Source: Thecaphora thlaspeos (Eukaryota; Basidiomycota; Ustilaginomycetes; Urocystidales; Glomosporiaceae). Taken from it: 64,000 nt of DNA. Of the stretch, positions 19,604 through 30,173 are shown piece after piece (position 1 is the stretch's first letter; every line of letters begins with the position of its first letter). The stretch covers positions 124,001-188,000 of the forward strand of contig UWYS01000006.1 of NCBI GenBank assembly GCA_900291925.1, given 5' to 3'. The notes beneath the pieces are model-generated. The model was given only the letters and a program-made list of their open reading frames with translations. It was not told the origin of the DNA and made no database searches. A program made the translations under genes and the position numbers.

Positions 19604-22600
19604 ATGGCCGACACTCGCTACGCCGCACATGATCTCTCTCACGCCGCACTCGGCGGCGCACCCATCCGCCTCCAGGGCTACCGCTTCACAGACCACTACG
19701 ACAGGACCCTTCTCCTCCGAGGCCTAAACCTGTCCGCCGCTTCCAAGCTCCCCACTTCCCCAAACGGCCTCTCCCACCTCTCGCACGGCTTCTACAGCCA
19801 CAGGTCCGTCTCCTTCGTCGGTCGCCCCTTTCCCCTAGACCAGGCTCCTCTCCACCTCGCCCGCCTCCGAGCATGGGGCATGTCCCTCGTACGCCTCCTC
19901 GTCACCTGGGAATCCGTCTCGCACGCCGGTCCAAATCCCCATACCGACCTCGACCACGACTACATACACTACCTCACCCAGCTCATACACCTCATGCCCC
20001 GATACGGCATAAAGTGCTTCGTATGTGCGCATCAAGACGTCTGGAGCCGCTTCAGCGGCGGCAGCGGCGCGCCCGGCTGGACCTTTGAGGCCGCCGGTCT
20101 CGACATCCACGCCTTCACCCAGACCGGCGCGGCATACGTTCACAGTCAGGACGAGCTCCGTCGCTCAACTGCTCCGCCAAACGAAAAGGAGCCGAGCGGC
20201 CCCTTTCTATGGCCATCGTGAGTCGTCATCCATCGCCGCCGGAAGTCCTGGCTCACCCTTGCCGCTGTCTCCTCGATATGCGTGACCTCCCGCTTTCCGA
20301 GACTGATGCGAGCGCAGCGCTCTCGAATATTGCGCAACGGCCACGCAGCGGCTATCAGAAGCTCGCCGCCTCGACGATGGCCACCCTGTTCTGGGCCGGC
20401 GACGCCTTTGCCCCAGACCTCTTTTGCAAGCGAACCGCCCTCGACGGGTCGGGCCGGCAGGAGACTGTATCCATCCAAACCTTTCTCCAGGATGCCTACT
20501 TTGAGGCATTTGGCAGGCTGGCGGATGCCCTGTCCGGTCTGGAAGCGTGCATGGGTTTCGAGGTGAGCTCACCTCGCCGCCTCCGCCGTGCGCCACTGCG
20601 CTGCACGTGCTGACGTCCCATCGCTTTCCCCCTCCCCCCCCCCTGTCCTCGGCTGCAGGCCATCAACGAGCCGCATAGAGGCCTGATCAACCTGCACTCC
20701 TTCCACAAATGGAACTGTGAGTCCCACCCGCCAGCGAAAGAGCAGCCAGACGCTGCCTGGCAGCTTGCCGCTGAGCTGACACACGTGGCAACCCCGACAT
20801 CATCCTTTGGCAGACGACACCGACCTGCACATCGGCCATTGTCCGACGTTGGCCGAGGCGTTGGCGCTCGGCAGCGGCCACGCCCAGAAGGTGCACTAGT
20901 GAGCACCCCAGTGTCAGACGGAGGCGTGCAATGGCCCGCAATATGGCTCGTGAAGCAGTCTCGCTGACTTTCCCTGGACCTCTAATCAACTGCCCGATGT
21001 CAACACCGACAGCTACGTCAAGACATGGCCGATGCCGACCAAGATCTCGCACCGCTCCGAACTGGACCCCAAGGGCCGTTCCGCCTGGCTCTCGCCCGAC
21101 GTCGTCAGCAAGGAGAGCGGCGTCGACCGGCCAAAGGGTCTTGGGCAGTGCGTCTGGAGGGCGCACGGCGTCTGGGAGTGGGACAACAAAAAGGAGGCGC
21201 CCGTGGTGCTGCAGTATGAGTACTTCGACGTGCATCATCGAAAGGACCGTGAGGGCAAGAAGGTCGAGTGGTACAGGGACTTTTACGCGCCCTTCCTCCG
21301 GCGCTTCTCGGAGAGGTAGGTGACCATCACCCCGACGGACGGCGTCTTTCGCGAGATACACCCGCCTGACCAACATTGCATCTCTCCCTGCTAAACAGAA
21401 TGAATCGTCAATCATCGAGCAACCTCTCGTTTGTCGAACCAATCCCCAACGAGTTCATGCCGCCGTGGAGGCCCGAGACGGCGTCGTCGGACGCCGAGGT
21501 CCAGACACTCCGGGAAGCCGCCGCGCAGCAGTCTTACGCAGTCAAGACGCTGCTGGAGGAGGCGCGGCCAACGAATCTCGTCTTTGCGCCGCACTTTTAC
21601 GACCTCAACGTCCTCTTTGGTAAATCGCACGCCTGGATGAGCGTCAACGTTCAAGGCCTGTCGCGAGGCATGTTCGTCCTCAAGGCGCTCTACTTTGGCG
21701 CCGACGGCCTGCGCAAGAACTACGCCACTCAGCTGCGCAACATTGTCCGCTACGCCCAGGCATCGCTGGGCGCGCTTCCCATTGTGATCGGCGAGGTGGG
21801 CATCCCCTACGACCTCAACAAGCGGCATGCCTTTGGCACGGGCGACTTCAGCAAGCAGCGCGAGCTGATGAACGCCCTCATTTGCGGGATGGAGGACAAC
21901 CTGCTCCACTTTACTCTGTGGAACTACAACCCGGACAACCGCGTCGAGTACGGCGACGGCTGGAACGACGAAGACTTTTCCCTCACCAACGGCGACGGCG
22001 GAGACATCGCCAAGGCTGAGGGGTGCACCTCGGCCGCTGCTGCTGCAATCAAGCAAGACTTCCGCAACCACGCCTTCCGCGATTCTGAGCTGTACCGAGG
22101 CGGCAGGGTGCTGGACGTCGTGATTCGGCCGTACGCGACCAAGGTTGCCGGTCAGCCGCTTCGGACCGACTGGAATGAGAAGACGCTCAGGTTTGAGTTT
22201 GAGTGGGGCAACGTGCCGACGCCGGCGGACGGAGGCGATGACAAGGCGACCCGAGACGAAGCGGCTGAGGTCAAGCGGAGGACGACGGAGATCTTTGTCC
22301 CCGCCTACCACTACGAGGGCAAGGTGTTTAGCATCGTCGTGAGCGATGGCGAGTACACGCTCGATGCCGAGGTGAGTCGGCCGGACGCATTACCCGGGTG
22401 GCAGCATGCTACTGCTCGAATGCGGGCAAGCGAGCTGATGCTTCTTTCTACGGTGCGCCTGTATACCGTTACCGTTTTGTGGCACGACAGAAACAGAGCC
22501 TGTACATCGTGCACGCTAATACGGAGCTGTTTGTCAAGCACAAAGTGTCGATTGAGCTGGGTGACGAAAGAGCGCACATGTTGCAGCGCATCCGGGAGCG

Positions 22601-22763
22601 ACGGCGGCACCTTGGATCGAGGTCATTGGTGCCGGCGGGCGTGGAGCTGTGGCTGGAGTCGTGGAGCGTGGCGCAAGCGCTTAGCATGTTTGCCGTGATG
22701 CTGGTGGCGGTGGTGGGTATGATTGCCATCGACCGACACGTTGTCGCCACGCTGGATCTGTAG
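19604..22763 (+). CDS. EGH1: GH5 steryl-beta-glucosidase / glucocerebrosidase (Egh1/EGCrP type)
   Basis: These glycosidases hydrolyse ergosteryl-beta-glucoside or glucosylceramide. Seven exons (19604-20217, 20349-20562, 20659-20716, 20814-20898, 21013-21315, 21399-22371, 22491-22763) join in frame to 839 residues. The fold starts with GYRFTDHYDRTLLLRGLNLSA, then HQDVWSRFSGGSGAPGWTFEAAG. The acid/base Glu is in AINEPHRGL (about E280), and the nucleophile Glu is in IGEVGIPYDLNKR (about E557). Other family blocks are WPMPTKI, HFYDLNVLFGKSH and TLWNYNPDN. A C-terminal beta domain ends in SLYIVH and a hydrophobic segment (about 813-832, LSMFAVMLVAVVGMIAI) that looks like a membrane anchor. I cannot decide from sequence between sterol-glucoside and ceramide substrate (EGCrP2/Egh1 versus EGCrP1). 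Confidence 0.9.
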
Positions 22764-23500
22764 AGCGGGTGCGGGGATGCAGATGCAGCGTAGCTTGCAG
22801 AGAGTGAGGGGCAGTCAAAGTCAAGAGAGGAGGTGTGGGCGATTGTAGTTCTGTAAATAATCTTGGAATCATTTCGAACAGATAACGCCGTCGCCATGGC
22901 GCCATGGCGGCGTGGCGGCGTCGCGGCGGTGCGCAAATGATGGAGCGTCCGGGCGCTGGCGCCGCCGCACCAGCCAGCGAGGTTCAGTGTGTGCGGCCCA
23001 AAAGGAAGGAGGAGGAAGGTTGCGAGCTGACGTCGCCTCGAGTGATCTGGAGTGATCGCTACTTTGCCGGCCGGGTGAGACGGCAACACGCTTCCATGTC
23101 TGCTCCACATGGCCGCGCAAATGACCAATACAGTCGAGCGCTGGACGCCCGCTCCGCGCTCTCTTCTCTTCCTCCATCTCTCAACCGTTCTTTTGAACCT
23201 TTTTCTCTCCCTCTCCCCTCTTCCCTCTCCCCTACCTCTTCCTCTCCCTCACACCATCCTCTCTTCCTCTGTCCAAGCACACATCCCCGTCGCGCTCGTT
23301 GTGCGAGCTCGCGTCCGCCTCCGCCTCATCCTCCTTCCTCGTCTCCGCGACCCTCTCCAGCCTACTCTGCTCAAGTCTACTATCGCAGCCCCGCACTGCT
23401 AGCACACCTCAACCTGGCCTGCGCCCCGCCCTCCTCTCTTTCACTTCCTTCCACCTCCAGTTCTGTTCTGCGCTTTCGCCCAGCATCGCCCGTCGGCGAA
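22764..23500. other. Intergenic region and probable 5' leader of the SYLF-HAD gene
   Basis: This 737-bp stretch has no recognisable gene. The right half (about 23160-23470) is strongly C/T-rich, as expected for the promoter and leader of the downstream gene. A short GGCG/GGCGTG cluster lies at 22895-22930. Confidence 0.5.
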
Positions 23501-26500
23501 ATGCCGTCGAATCAGCGAGGCCCTTATTCCTCCTTATCCTCGTCCGTCGTCAGCGAGGGCAACGATTCAAAGCCCAGGCCCACAGAATCCATGTGGAAGG
23601 TCTGGGGCAGAACCGCGTTTGACAAGAGCATCGTCATATCAGACTGGGCTGCAGGCTATGCAAACGCCGGCTCGGCCAGTGAGTAGTCCTTGACTCCTCT
23701 CGCTTTATTGCGCCCGCTGACCTTGGACCGCTCCATCTATGCTCGAATCGCGTTTCTGTCGCACACCCTTTTGCAGAGCTCGGGGGCGAGCGCTTCTTCC
23801 CCAAGAGCAACGATTTCCCAGAGGAGGTGGCCAAGTGCGAACGCATTCTCCGCGCCTTCACAGTCGAGGGCGTCGCAGCCGACGTCAAGGAGGTAGAGGT
23901 GCTGGACGGGAAGGGATCTTTTATGAAAAAGAAGCAAAAGGCGCTTCGCAAGGTACCCCCCAAGCTCATCCGTCAGGCAAAGGGCGTCGTCATCTACACA
24001 AGCATGCGCTCTGGCATCGCACCCCTCGGCGGCTCCGGCGGCGTCGGCCTGATGCTCGCCAGGATGCCTGACGCCAGCTGGTCCGCCCCTTCTTTTAATA
24101 GCGCCGCAGAACTTTGCGGTGGGGCTGCTCCTTGGCTTCGACATCTTCGATGTAGGTCGAGCATGTTGGGCTCAAGAAAAACGGTAGCAGCGCACTTTAA
24201 GAGATTGCCCCGACGCTGACAGCATCCCTTTCTGCTCTCCTACAATCTTGACTAGGCCATTCTGCTAGTCAACACCGAAGCAGCCATGGAGAAGTTCAAG
24301 GGCCACAAGGTGACACTCGGCGCCAAGGCAGCTGTTGCGGCTGGACCCTTCGGAGCTGGCATCTCCGGCGAGATGGGCACCGACAAGACCCCCGTCTACA
24401 GCTACGTCCGCACCCGCGGCCTGTACGGAGGCGTCGAGGCCATAGCACAGGCCTTTCTCCATCGCTTTGACGAAAATGAACGAGTTTACTACTGGCCCGG
24501 CATCTCGGCGGCCGACATTTTTGAGGCCAAGGTTCGGATGCCGCCACAAGTGGAGCCCCTTCACCGTGCCTTCCGCGATGCCGAGCTCGGCATAGCGCAG
24601 GGCGACTCGCTCGAGAAGACTGTCTACGAGAACGTCGTCGCGCCGCCAAACCGCGCCGTCAGAGCGCTGCAGCAAGAGGATGCGAGCGATATGCTGCAGG
24701 ACGGCGAGAAGCTCAAGCTGCCGCCGACGCCCGAGGAGCTCGACGCTATCGAGGACGCTGGAATTCCCGATGAGCATGATCTTGAGCTGGACCGGCAGGA
24801 GCTGCAGGAGAGGCTAGAGGCCGAGCAGCGCGAGCGCGAAGAGATTCGCAGGCTACCGCCTCCAAAGCATCCCTACGTGATCAAGTACTGGAGCAACCGG
24901 CCATCGCCTGGATCGAACCGACGCGTCCCACCTCCCCCCCCCCCCATGATCCAGAGCGGCAGCTCTTCGGGCTCTTGCTACATCGCCCCTTCCTCGCCTT
25001 TACGAAAGGTAGCCATCTCGCCTTCCGAGCATGTCGCCGAGAGCGCATCGACACATGGCGCTCCTGCTCGCGATGCCACATTCGTCGGCAAGATGGAGGA
25101 GACACCTCTCGACAAGGCGCATGACGAACACGAGGACCTTATCTCGGATACGGCTGCTGGCCCCGAATGCCTTTCAGCATACGCCGAAGATGACAACGGG
25201 GACGCTGAGCCGAGCGCCGAGAAGAAGCCCGAAGAGTTGGGGTCATCGGAGGAATCATGGGACGTCGGCCGCATGTCGATAACGACAGACAGTCTCGTCA
25301 CGGGATACAGCTCGAGCTCTACCTATGCCCCAGATACCGAAGAGCAAGAGACTATCCACTCGGAGCTCGAAGCGCCCCCGATGATTGAGGAAGCGACCAT
25401 CACCGCCGCCGATAAGAAGGACGCGCGTGATGTATCTCTCGGCGACGAGGCCACGATCGGAACAGCTGCCGACGGCGAGGAGGGCCTCGAAGCTCGGGCT
25501 GCCGGATTCGAAGCCGGCGCCGAGAGCGAAGCCGAGACCGAAAGGTTCGAGGATGCCCTTACAGTGTCCGAAAGCGCTACGATGCACCTTGAACCCGTGG
25601 TTGACGTGTCACCGGAGGCTTTCGAAGCACCCGCCACGCCAAGAATCGCCGAGCCACCATCGCCGGCACCAGCATCGCCTCGCCCCCTCTCTCCACGCCC
25701 GGAGTCAGCAAAGAGCGTCGACGCAACTAGCTCAAATGGCTCGCACGGCATTCAGGACGGCGCCGTCACTATCAACGATGCAGCACAAAGGCCGTCGCGA
25801 CCTTCGCGACCGCCGAGAGCCAGGGCTCGGCCGGTGAGCAGCCTCGTGGCGGGGGTGACGGACGGACAGGCGACCAGCTCTGCCGGCCTCCTCACCCCGA
25901 ACGCAACGGCATCGGACAACACCAAGGCTATCGCAGAAGAGAGTCGAGATGACGCCGCGATGCCCCAGATGGTGATCTTTGTCGACTGGGACGAAACAAT
26001 CACGGCCAAAGACACCCTCACGCTCATTGCGCCTCCAGCCGGGACGCAGAAGCAGGGCGAGGAGTTTGCCTTCTACACGGATGCCTACATGGCCGACCTT
26101 GCCTCTCATGAGGCCGCAGCCGGCGATCGCGATACGCTCGAAAAGCAGCTGGCCTTCTTGGAGAGTATCGACGAGGTCGAGAAAAAGAGCGTCAACCGCG
26201 TCGAGCAGGGTGGCCTTTTCGTCGACGTCAAGATGGCAGAAATCCTCCAGCGCGCCGAGACGGTCCCATTCAGAGATGGTTGGAGCAAGGCAGACCGGTG
26301 GTTGTGCGACAAGACGACGCAGGGCGACATTGAGATGGACATCATCAGCGTTGGGTGGTCGGCCGATTTCATCCAGCATGCCCTCCTGTGTCGACGTTCC
26401 CAGGCCGCAGGCGGAGAGCACGAGCCCGCCAAGGTACCTAAGGTGATCTGTGCCAACGAGATCGAAATGACGCTCGATGAGGATGGCAAGCAGGTCGGCA

Positions 26501-26946
26501 CCGGGCGGCTCACGAAGAGCAAGGAGGCCCTCACGCTGGCCGCGGACGACGCCGCTTCGGCGCGGTCCGGCATTCGCACCGGAATCCACAAGCTGGACGA
26601 GCTCAAGCGGCTGCGTTCGCGTTTCAAGACGTCGTCGTCGTCGCCGTCGCCCATCAGCGTCTACATCGGCGATTCCAACACAGACCTCCCTTGCCTTCTC
26701 GAGGCCGATTACGGTCTTCTGATGGGAGGAAACGAGAGCCTCAAGGCTACTGTGGAAAGAGTTGGCCTGAAGGAGAAGCTGGTCCATGCTGCGGACTGGC
26801 TCGAAGCAGATGAGAGCAAGGATGGGAAGGATGCACGCACCCTTATACAAGTGCGGGACTGGGCAGAGGCCATCCGGGTGCTGGAAAGCATCCTGGGCAA
26901 ATCTCAGAAGGGCCCCAAGTCGCCTGTGCAGGATGATGTAGAGTAG
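23501..26946 (+). CDS. SYLF-domain protein fused to a HAD-family phosphatase
   Basis: Three exons (23501-23678, 23777-24151, 24256-26946). The N-terminal ~245 residues form a SYLF (Ysc84/SH3YL1-type) lipid- and actin-binding domain: KLIRQAKGVVIYTSMRSG, GGSGGVGLMLARMPDASWSAPS, VGLLLGFDIFDAILLVNTEAAM, VTLGAKAAVAAGPFG, YSYVRTRGLYGGV. A ~500-residue acidic, Pro/Ser-rich linker follows. The C-terminus is a HAD phosphatase: DWDETITAKDT at about 761 (DxDxT), then GDSNTDLPCLLEADYG at about 988. Exon 3 is one uninterrupted frame spanning the SYLF end, linker and HAD domain. Exon 2 is one base too long: the SYLF pattern leaves frame at the TCTTTTAATA at 24091-24100 and resumes as IAPQNFAVGLL in the next frame. 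With one base removed the product is about 1,080 residues. Confidence 0.8.
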
Positions 26947-27233
26947 ACAATTGCGTCGCCACCAATCTGATGCAGATGTCACTTGCGGCCAAGTAGGCAC
27001 AGACTGATTTAGAGGCACAAGAACACGCCGCAAAATCCTCGATTGTTAGTGCCCCTGTTCTCTGGGGAAACTTGACCAACATGTGCAACTTGATGCTTGT
27101 GACAACACATATAAGTCAATGCTGACACTCATACTTGAATGTTGACAAGGGACATGGCCATAGGAAGGCTTCAGAGGGTGAGAAATTGTAAAGGAACCCA
27201 TGTGATAGCTATTAAGGTGGGTCTCTTCTAGCA
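26947..27233. other. Left border of the transposon island
   Basis: Composition shifts from GC/CpG-rich to AT-richer and CpG-poor near 26990-27040. A TCAATGCTGA motif at about 27117-27126 recurs in the LTR-like relics near 31590 and 32360, so part of this is probably decayed LTR material. No gene is seen. Confidence 0.4.
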
Positions 27234-28502
27234 ATGCCAAGACCAATGCCTGGGTCCTCAACTCTGGCACCACCACCCACATGAGCTACCAGGAGTCAAG
27301 CTTCCTCAAGCTGCGCCACACCCAGGGTTCTGTCACCCTGGCTGATGGCAGCTGCACCAGCATCAAGGGCATTGGCACAGTCTACCTCCCCATCAAGCAG
27401 GCATCAGGGCTGACCAAACACCTTGCTCTCTGCTGTTGCCTCTACATCCCAGGGCTGAAGAACAACCTCATCTCAGGCATCCAGCTCATGGGCACTGGCT
27501 ATGGAGTCCTGCTCATGGATGCTGAAGCCACCCTCAGCCATCCCAAGCATGGCACCTACAGTTTCCCCAAGCACAAGGACTCCTGGCAGATTGAGGTGCC
27601 TCCAGCAGCCACACCTGCTGCTACAGCGCTTGCTGCTGCCTCTGCCCCTGATGTCACTGCCCTCTGGCATGCCTGTATGGGCCATCCGAGCAATCAAAGG
27701 CTCTGCCACCTCCCTGATCTGGCCAGTGGTGTCCCCACCAGCATTGGCAAGGGCACATCTGAGGTCTGTGATGTGTGTGTCAGGTCAAAATATGCCGCCA
27801 AGCCCTTCCCCAAGAGCACCACGCTGCTCAGCAGGCACCGCCTCCAGCTGGTCCACATTGACCTGATGGGACTGGTCCAGGGGATGAGCCACTACCCCAA
27901 GGGCTACATCCTCTGCATTGTCAACAATGCCAGTCGCTACATCTGGGCCATCCCCATGCCTCTGACAAGCTCAAGACGTGGCTGGCAGCAGCAGAGGCAC
28001 ACACTGGCTGCAAGGCAAGCACCTTCATGGTGGACAACAGGCAGGAGTGGCTGAAGCAGGCATGCCAGTGCTGAATGTAGGAGAAGGGCATCCAGTGGCA
28101 CCACACAGCCTACCACATCAGCAAGCAGAACGGTGTGGCTGAGAGCATGAACCACACCCTGGGTTGGACAATGCATGCCCTGCTTAAGGACACCCAGCTA
28201 GACAACCAGGATGTTGGACCTGGCTGGTAGGTGGGTGGTTTCTTAGGCTCGGACCTCGGATCTGAGCCAACTGTCTGTGTTGCAGGCACCCAAGTAAGCA
28301 GGCTTGTCCTATGACTCCTTCTGGTTCCGGTTGTCGATTGTATTTAGTATTGTGGTACCTAAACCGTATGTGGCGTAAAACAGGACTGGAAGGAGGCAGT
28401 CACCTCAGCTGCTTACCTGATCAACCATCTCCCCACCAAGTGCATCAGCAACAAGCTCCCCTTCCAGCGCTGGTACAAGAAAAAGCTCAACCTGGGTTGG
28501 CT
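27234..28502 (+). repeat. Left arm of a 1.27-kb inverted repeat
   Basis: This segment is the reverse complement of 28905-30173. Paired positions sum to 57,407 throughout the stretches compared by eye, which include the protease start, the nonsense codons, the GT...AG insertion and the arm end. No mismatch was seen inside the arms; outside both ends the pairing stops at once. A 402-bp single-copy spacer (28503-28904) separates the arms. Confidence 0.88.
28227..28383 (+). other. 157-bp intron-like insertion in copia integrase (left copy)
   Basis: The insertion begins GTAGGT and ends AAAACAG. Removing it restores the integrase reading WLDWKEAVTSAAYL across the join. It contains several CpGs, unlike the CpG-poor element around it, and an imperfect hairpin (GGCTCGGACC with GATCTGAGCC at about 28247-28270). 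An internal TTGCAG and GTAAGC also occur (about 28280-28297). The mirror copy in the right arm is at 29024-29180. It may be a spliceosomal intron, an introner-like insert or a small transposon relic. Confidence 0.6.
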
Positions 28503-28904
28503 CTGCTGCTTTGGCTGCCTTGAGGCAGAGTCTCCCTGTGGCAAGCTCTCCAACCGCAGCACCCCTGGCACCTTCTTGGGATACAATGAGGGATGCAAGT
28601 CCTACCACATCCTCACCTTGGAGCCCCACCCTCAGCTACACTGGAGCTGCAACGTCATCTTCAACGAGAGCAAGGAATGGTGCTGCCACCAAGGGGGTCA
28701 AGCAACAGCAGCAGCCACAGTACTTTGACTTCTCCACACTCTCCAGCCCCAGCAAGGAACCAGCCACCACTGCTCCAGCCCAGCAGCAGCAGCAGCAGGA
28801 AATGCCCATCAATGCTGACTCTATCCCAGCTACATCTAAAGCTCCAGCTGAAGGAGCTGCTCCTCTGACAGCAGAAGAAGCTCAAGCAGACCAGGATGGC
28901 ATCC

Positions 28905-30173
28905 AGCCAACCCAGGTTGAGCTTTTTCTTGTACCAGCGCTGGAAGGGGAGCTTGTTGCTGATGCACTTGGTGGGGAGATGGTTGATCAGGTAAGCAGCT
29001 GAGGTGACTGCCTCCTTCCAGTCCTGTTTTACGCCACATACGGTTTAGGTACCACAATACTAAATACAATCGACAACCGGAACCAGAAGGAGTCATAGGA
29101 CAAGCCTGCTTACTTGGGTGCCTGCAACACAGACAGTTGGCTCAGATCCGAGGTCCGAGCCTAAGAAACCACCCACCTACCAGCCAGGTCCAACATCCTG
29201 GTTGTCTAGCTGGGTGTCCTTAAGCAGGGCATGCATTGTCCAACCCAGGGTGTGGTTCATGCTCTCAGCCACACCGTTCTGCTTGCTGATGTGGTAGGCT
29301 GTGTGGTGCCACTGGATGCCCTTCTCCTACATTCAGCACTGGCATGCCTGCTTCAGCCACTCCTGCCTGTTGTCCACCATGAAGGTGCTTGCCTTGCAGC
29401 CAGTGTGTGCCTCTGCTGCTGCCAGCCACGTCTTGAGCTTGTCAGAGGCATGGGGATGGCCCAGATGTAGCGACTGGCATTGTTGACAATGCAGAGGATG
29501 TAGCCCTTGGGGTAGTGGCTCATCCCCTGGACCAGTCCCATCAGGTCAATGTGGACCAGCTGGAGGCGGTGCCTGCTGAGCAGCGTGGTGCTCTTGGGGA
29601 AGGGCTTGGCGGCATATTTTGACCTGACACACACATCACAGACCTCAGATGTGCCCTTGCCAATGCTGGTGGGGACACCACTGGCCAGATCAGGGAGGTG
29701 GCAGAGCCTTTGATTGCTCGGATGGCCCATACAGGCATGCCAGAGGGCAGTGACATCAGGGGCAGAGGCAGCAGCAAGCGCTGTAGCAGCAGGTGTGGCT
29801 GCTGGAGGCACCTCAATCTGCCAGGAGTCCTTGTGCTTGGGGAAACTGTAGGTGCCATGCTTGGGATGGCTGAGGGTGGCTTCAGCATCCATGAGCAGGA
29901 CTCCATAGCCAGTGCCCATGAGCTGGATGCCTGAGATGAGGTTGTTCTTCAGCCCTGGGATGTAGAGGCAACAGCAGAGAGCAAGGTGTTTGGTCAGCCC
30001 TGATGCCTGCTTGATGGGGAGGTAGACTGTGCCAATGCCCTTGATGCTGGTGCAGCTGCCATCAGCCAGGGTGACAGAACCCTGGGTGTGGCGCAGCTTG
30101 AGGAAGCTTGACTCCTGGTAGCTCATGTGGGTGGTGGTGCCAGAGTTGAGGACCCAGGCACTGGTCTTGGCAT
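28905..30173 (-). repeat. Right arm of the 1.27-kb inverted repeat
   Basis: Mirror image of 27234-28502. It carries the same protease NSG, the same frameshift, the same stop codons and the same 157-bp insertion (here 29024-29180). Confidence 0.88.

Larger units (their letters stand above)
27234..28904 (+). mobile_element. Ty1/copia fragment A (PR-INT region, dead)
   Basis: This is part of a copia-type Pol on the plus strand. It begins inside the protease (AWVLNSGTTTHM, where the catalytic DSG is NSG), then a GAG-pre-integrase region (LWHACMGHPSNQRL, CDVCVRSKYAAKPFP) and the integrase core (DLMGLVQGMS, NASRYIWAIPM). A frameshift after IPM near 27955-27965 and stop codons near 28070-28080 break the frame. 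NGVAESMNHT (integrase Glu) follows. A 157-bp GT...AG insertion (28227-28383) precedes WKEAVTSAAYLINHLPT and FLGYNEGCKSY. The element stops before reverse transcriptase at 28904. The 5' part (LTR, gag) is missing. Codon use (CTG, AAG, few CpG) differs sharply from the host genes. Confidence 0.9.

Noticed and set aside
28503..28904. Spacer of the inverted repeat considered as an independent gene
   Set aside because: It continues the copia integrase frame of fragment A (FLGYNEGCKSY then a Gln/Pro-rich stretch), so it is element sequence.
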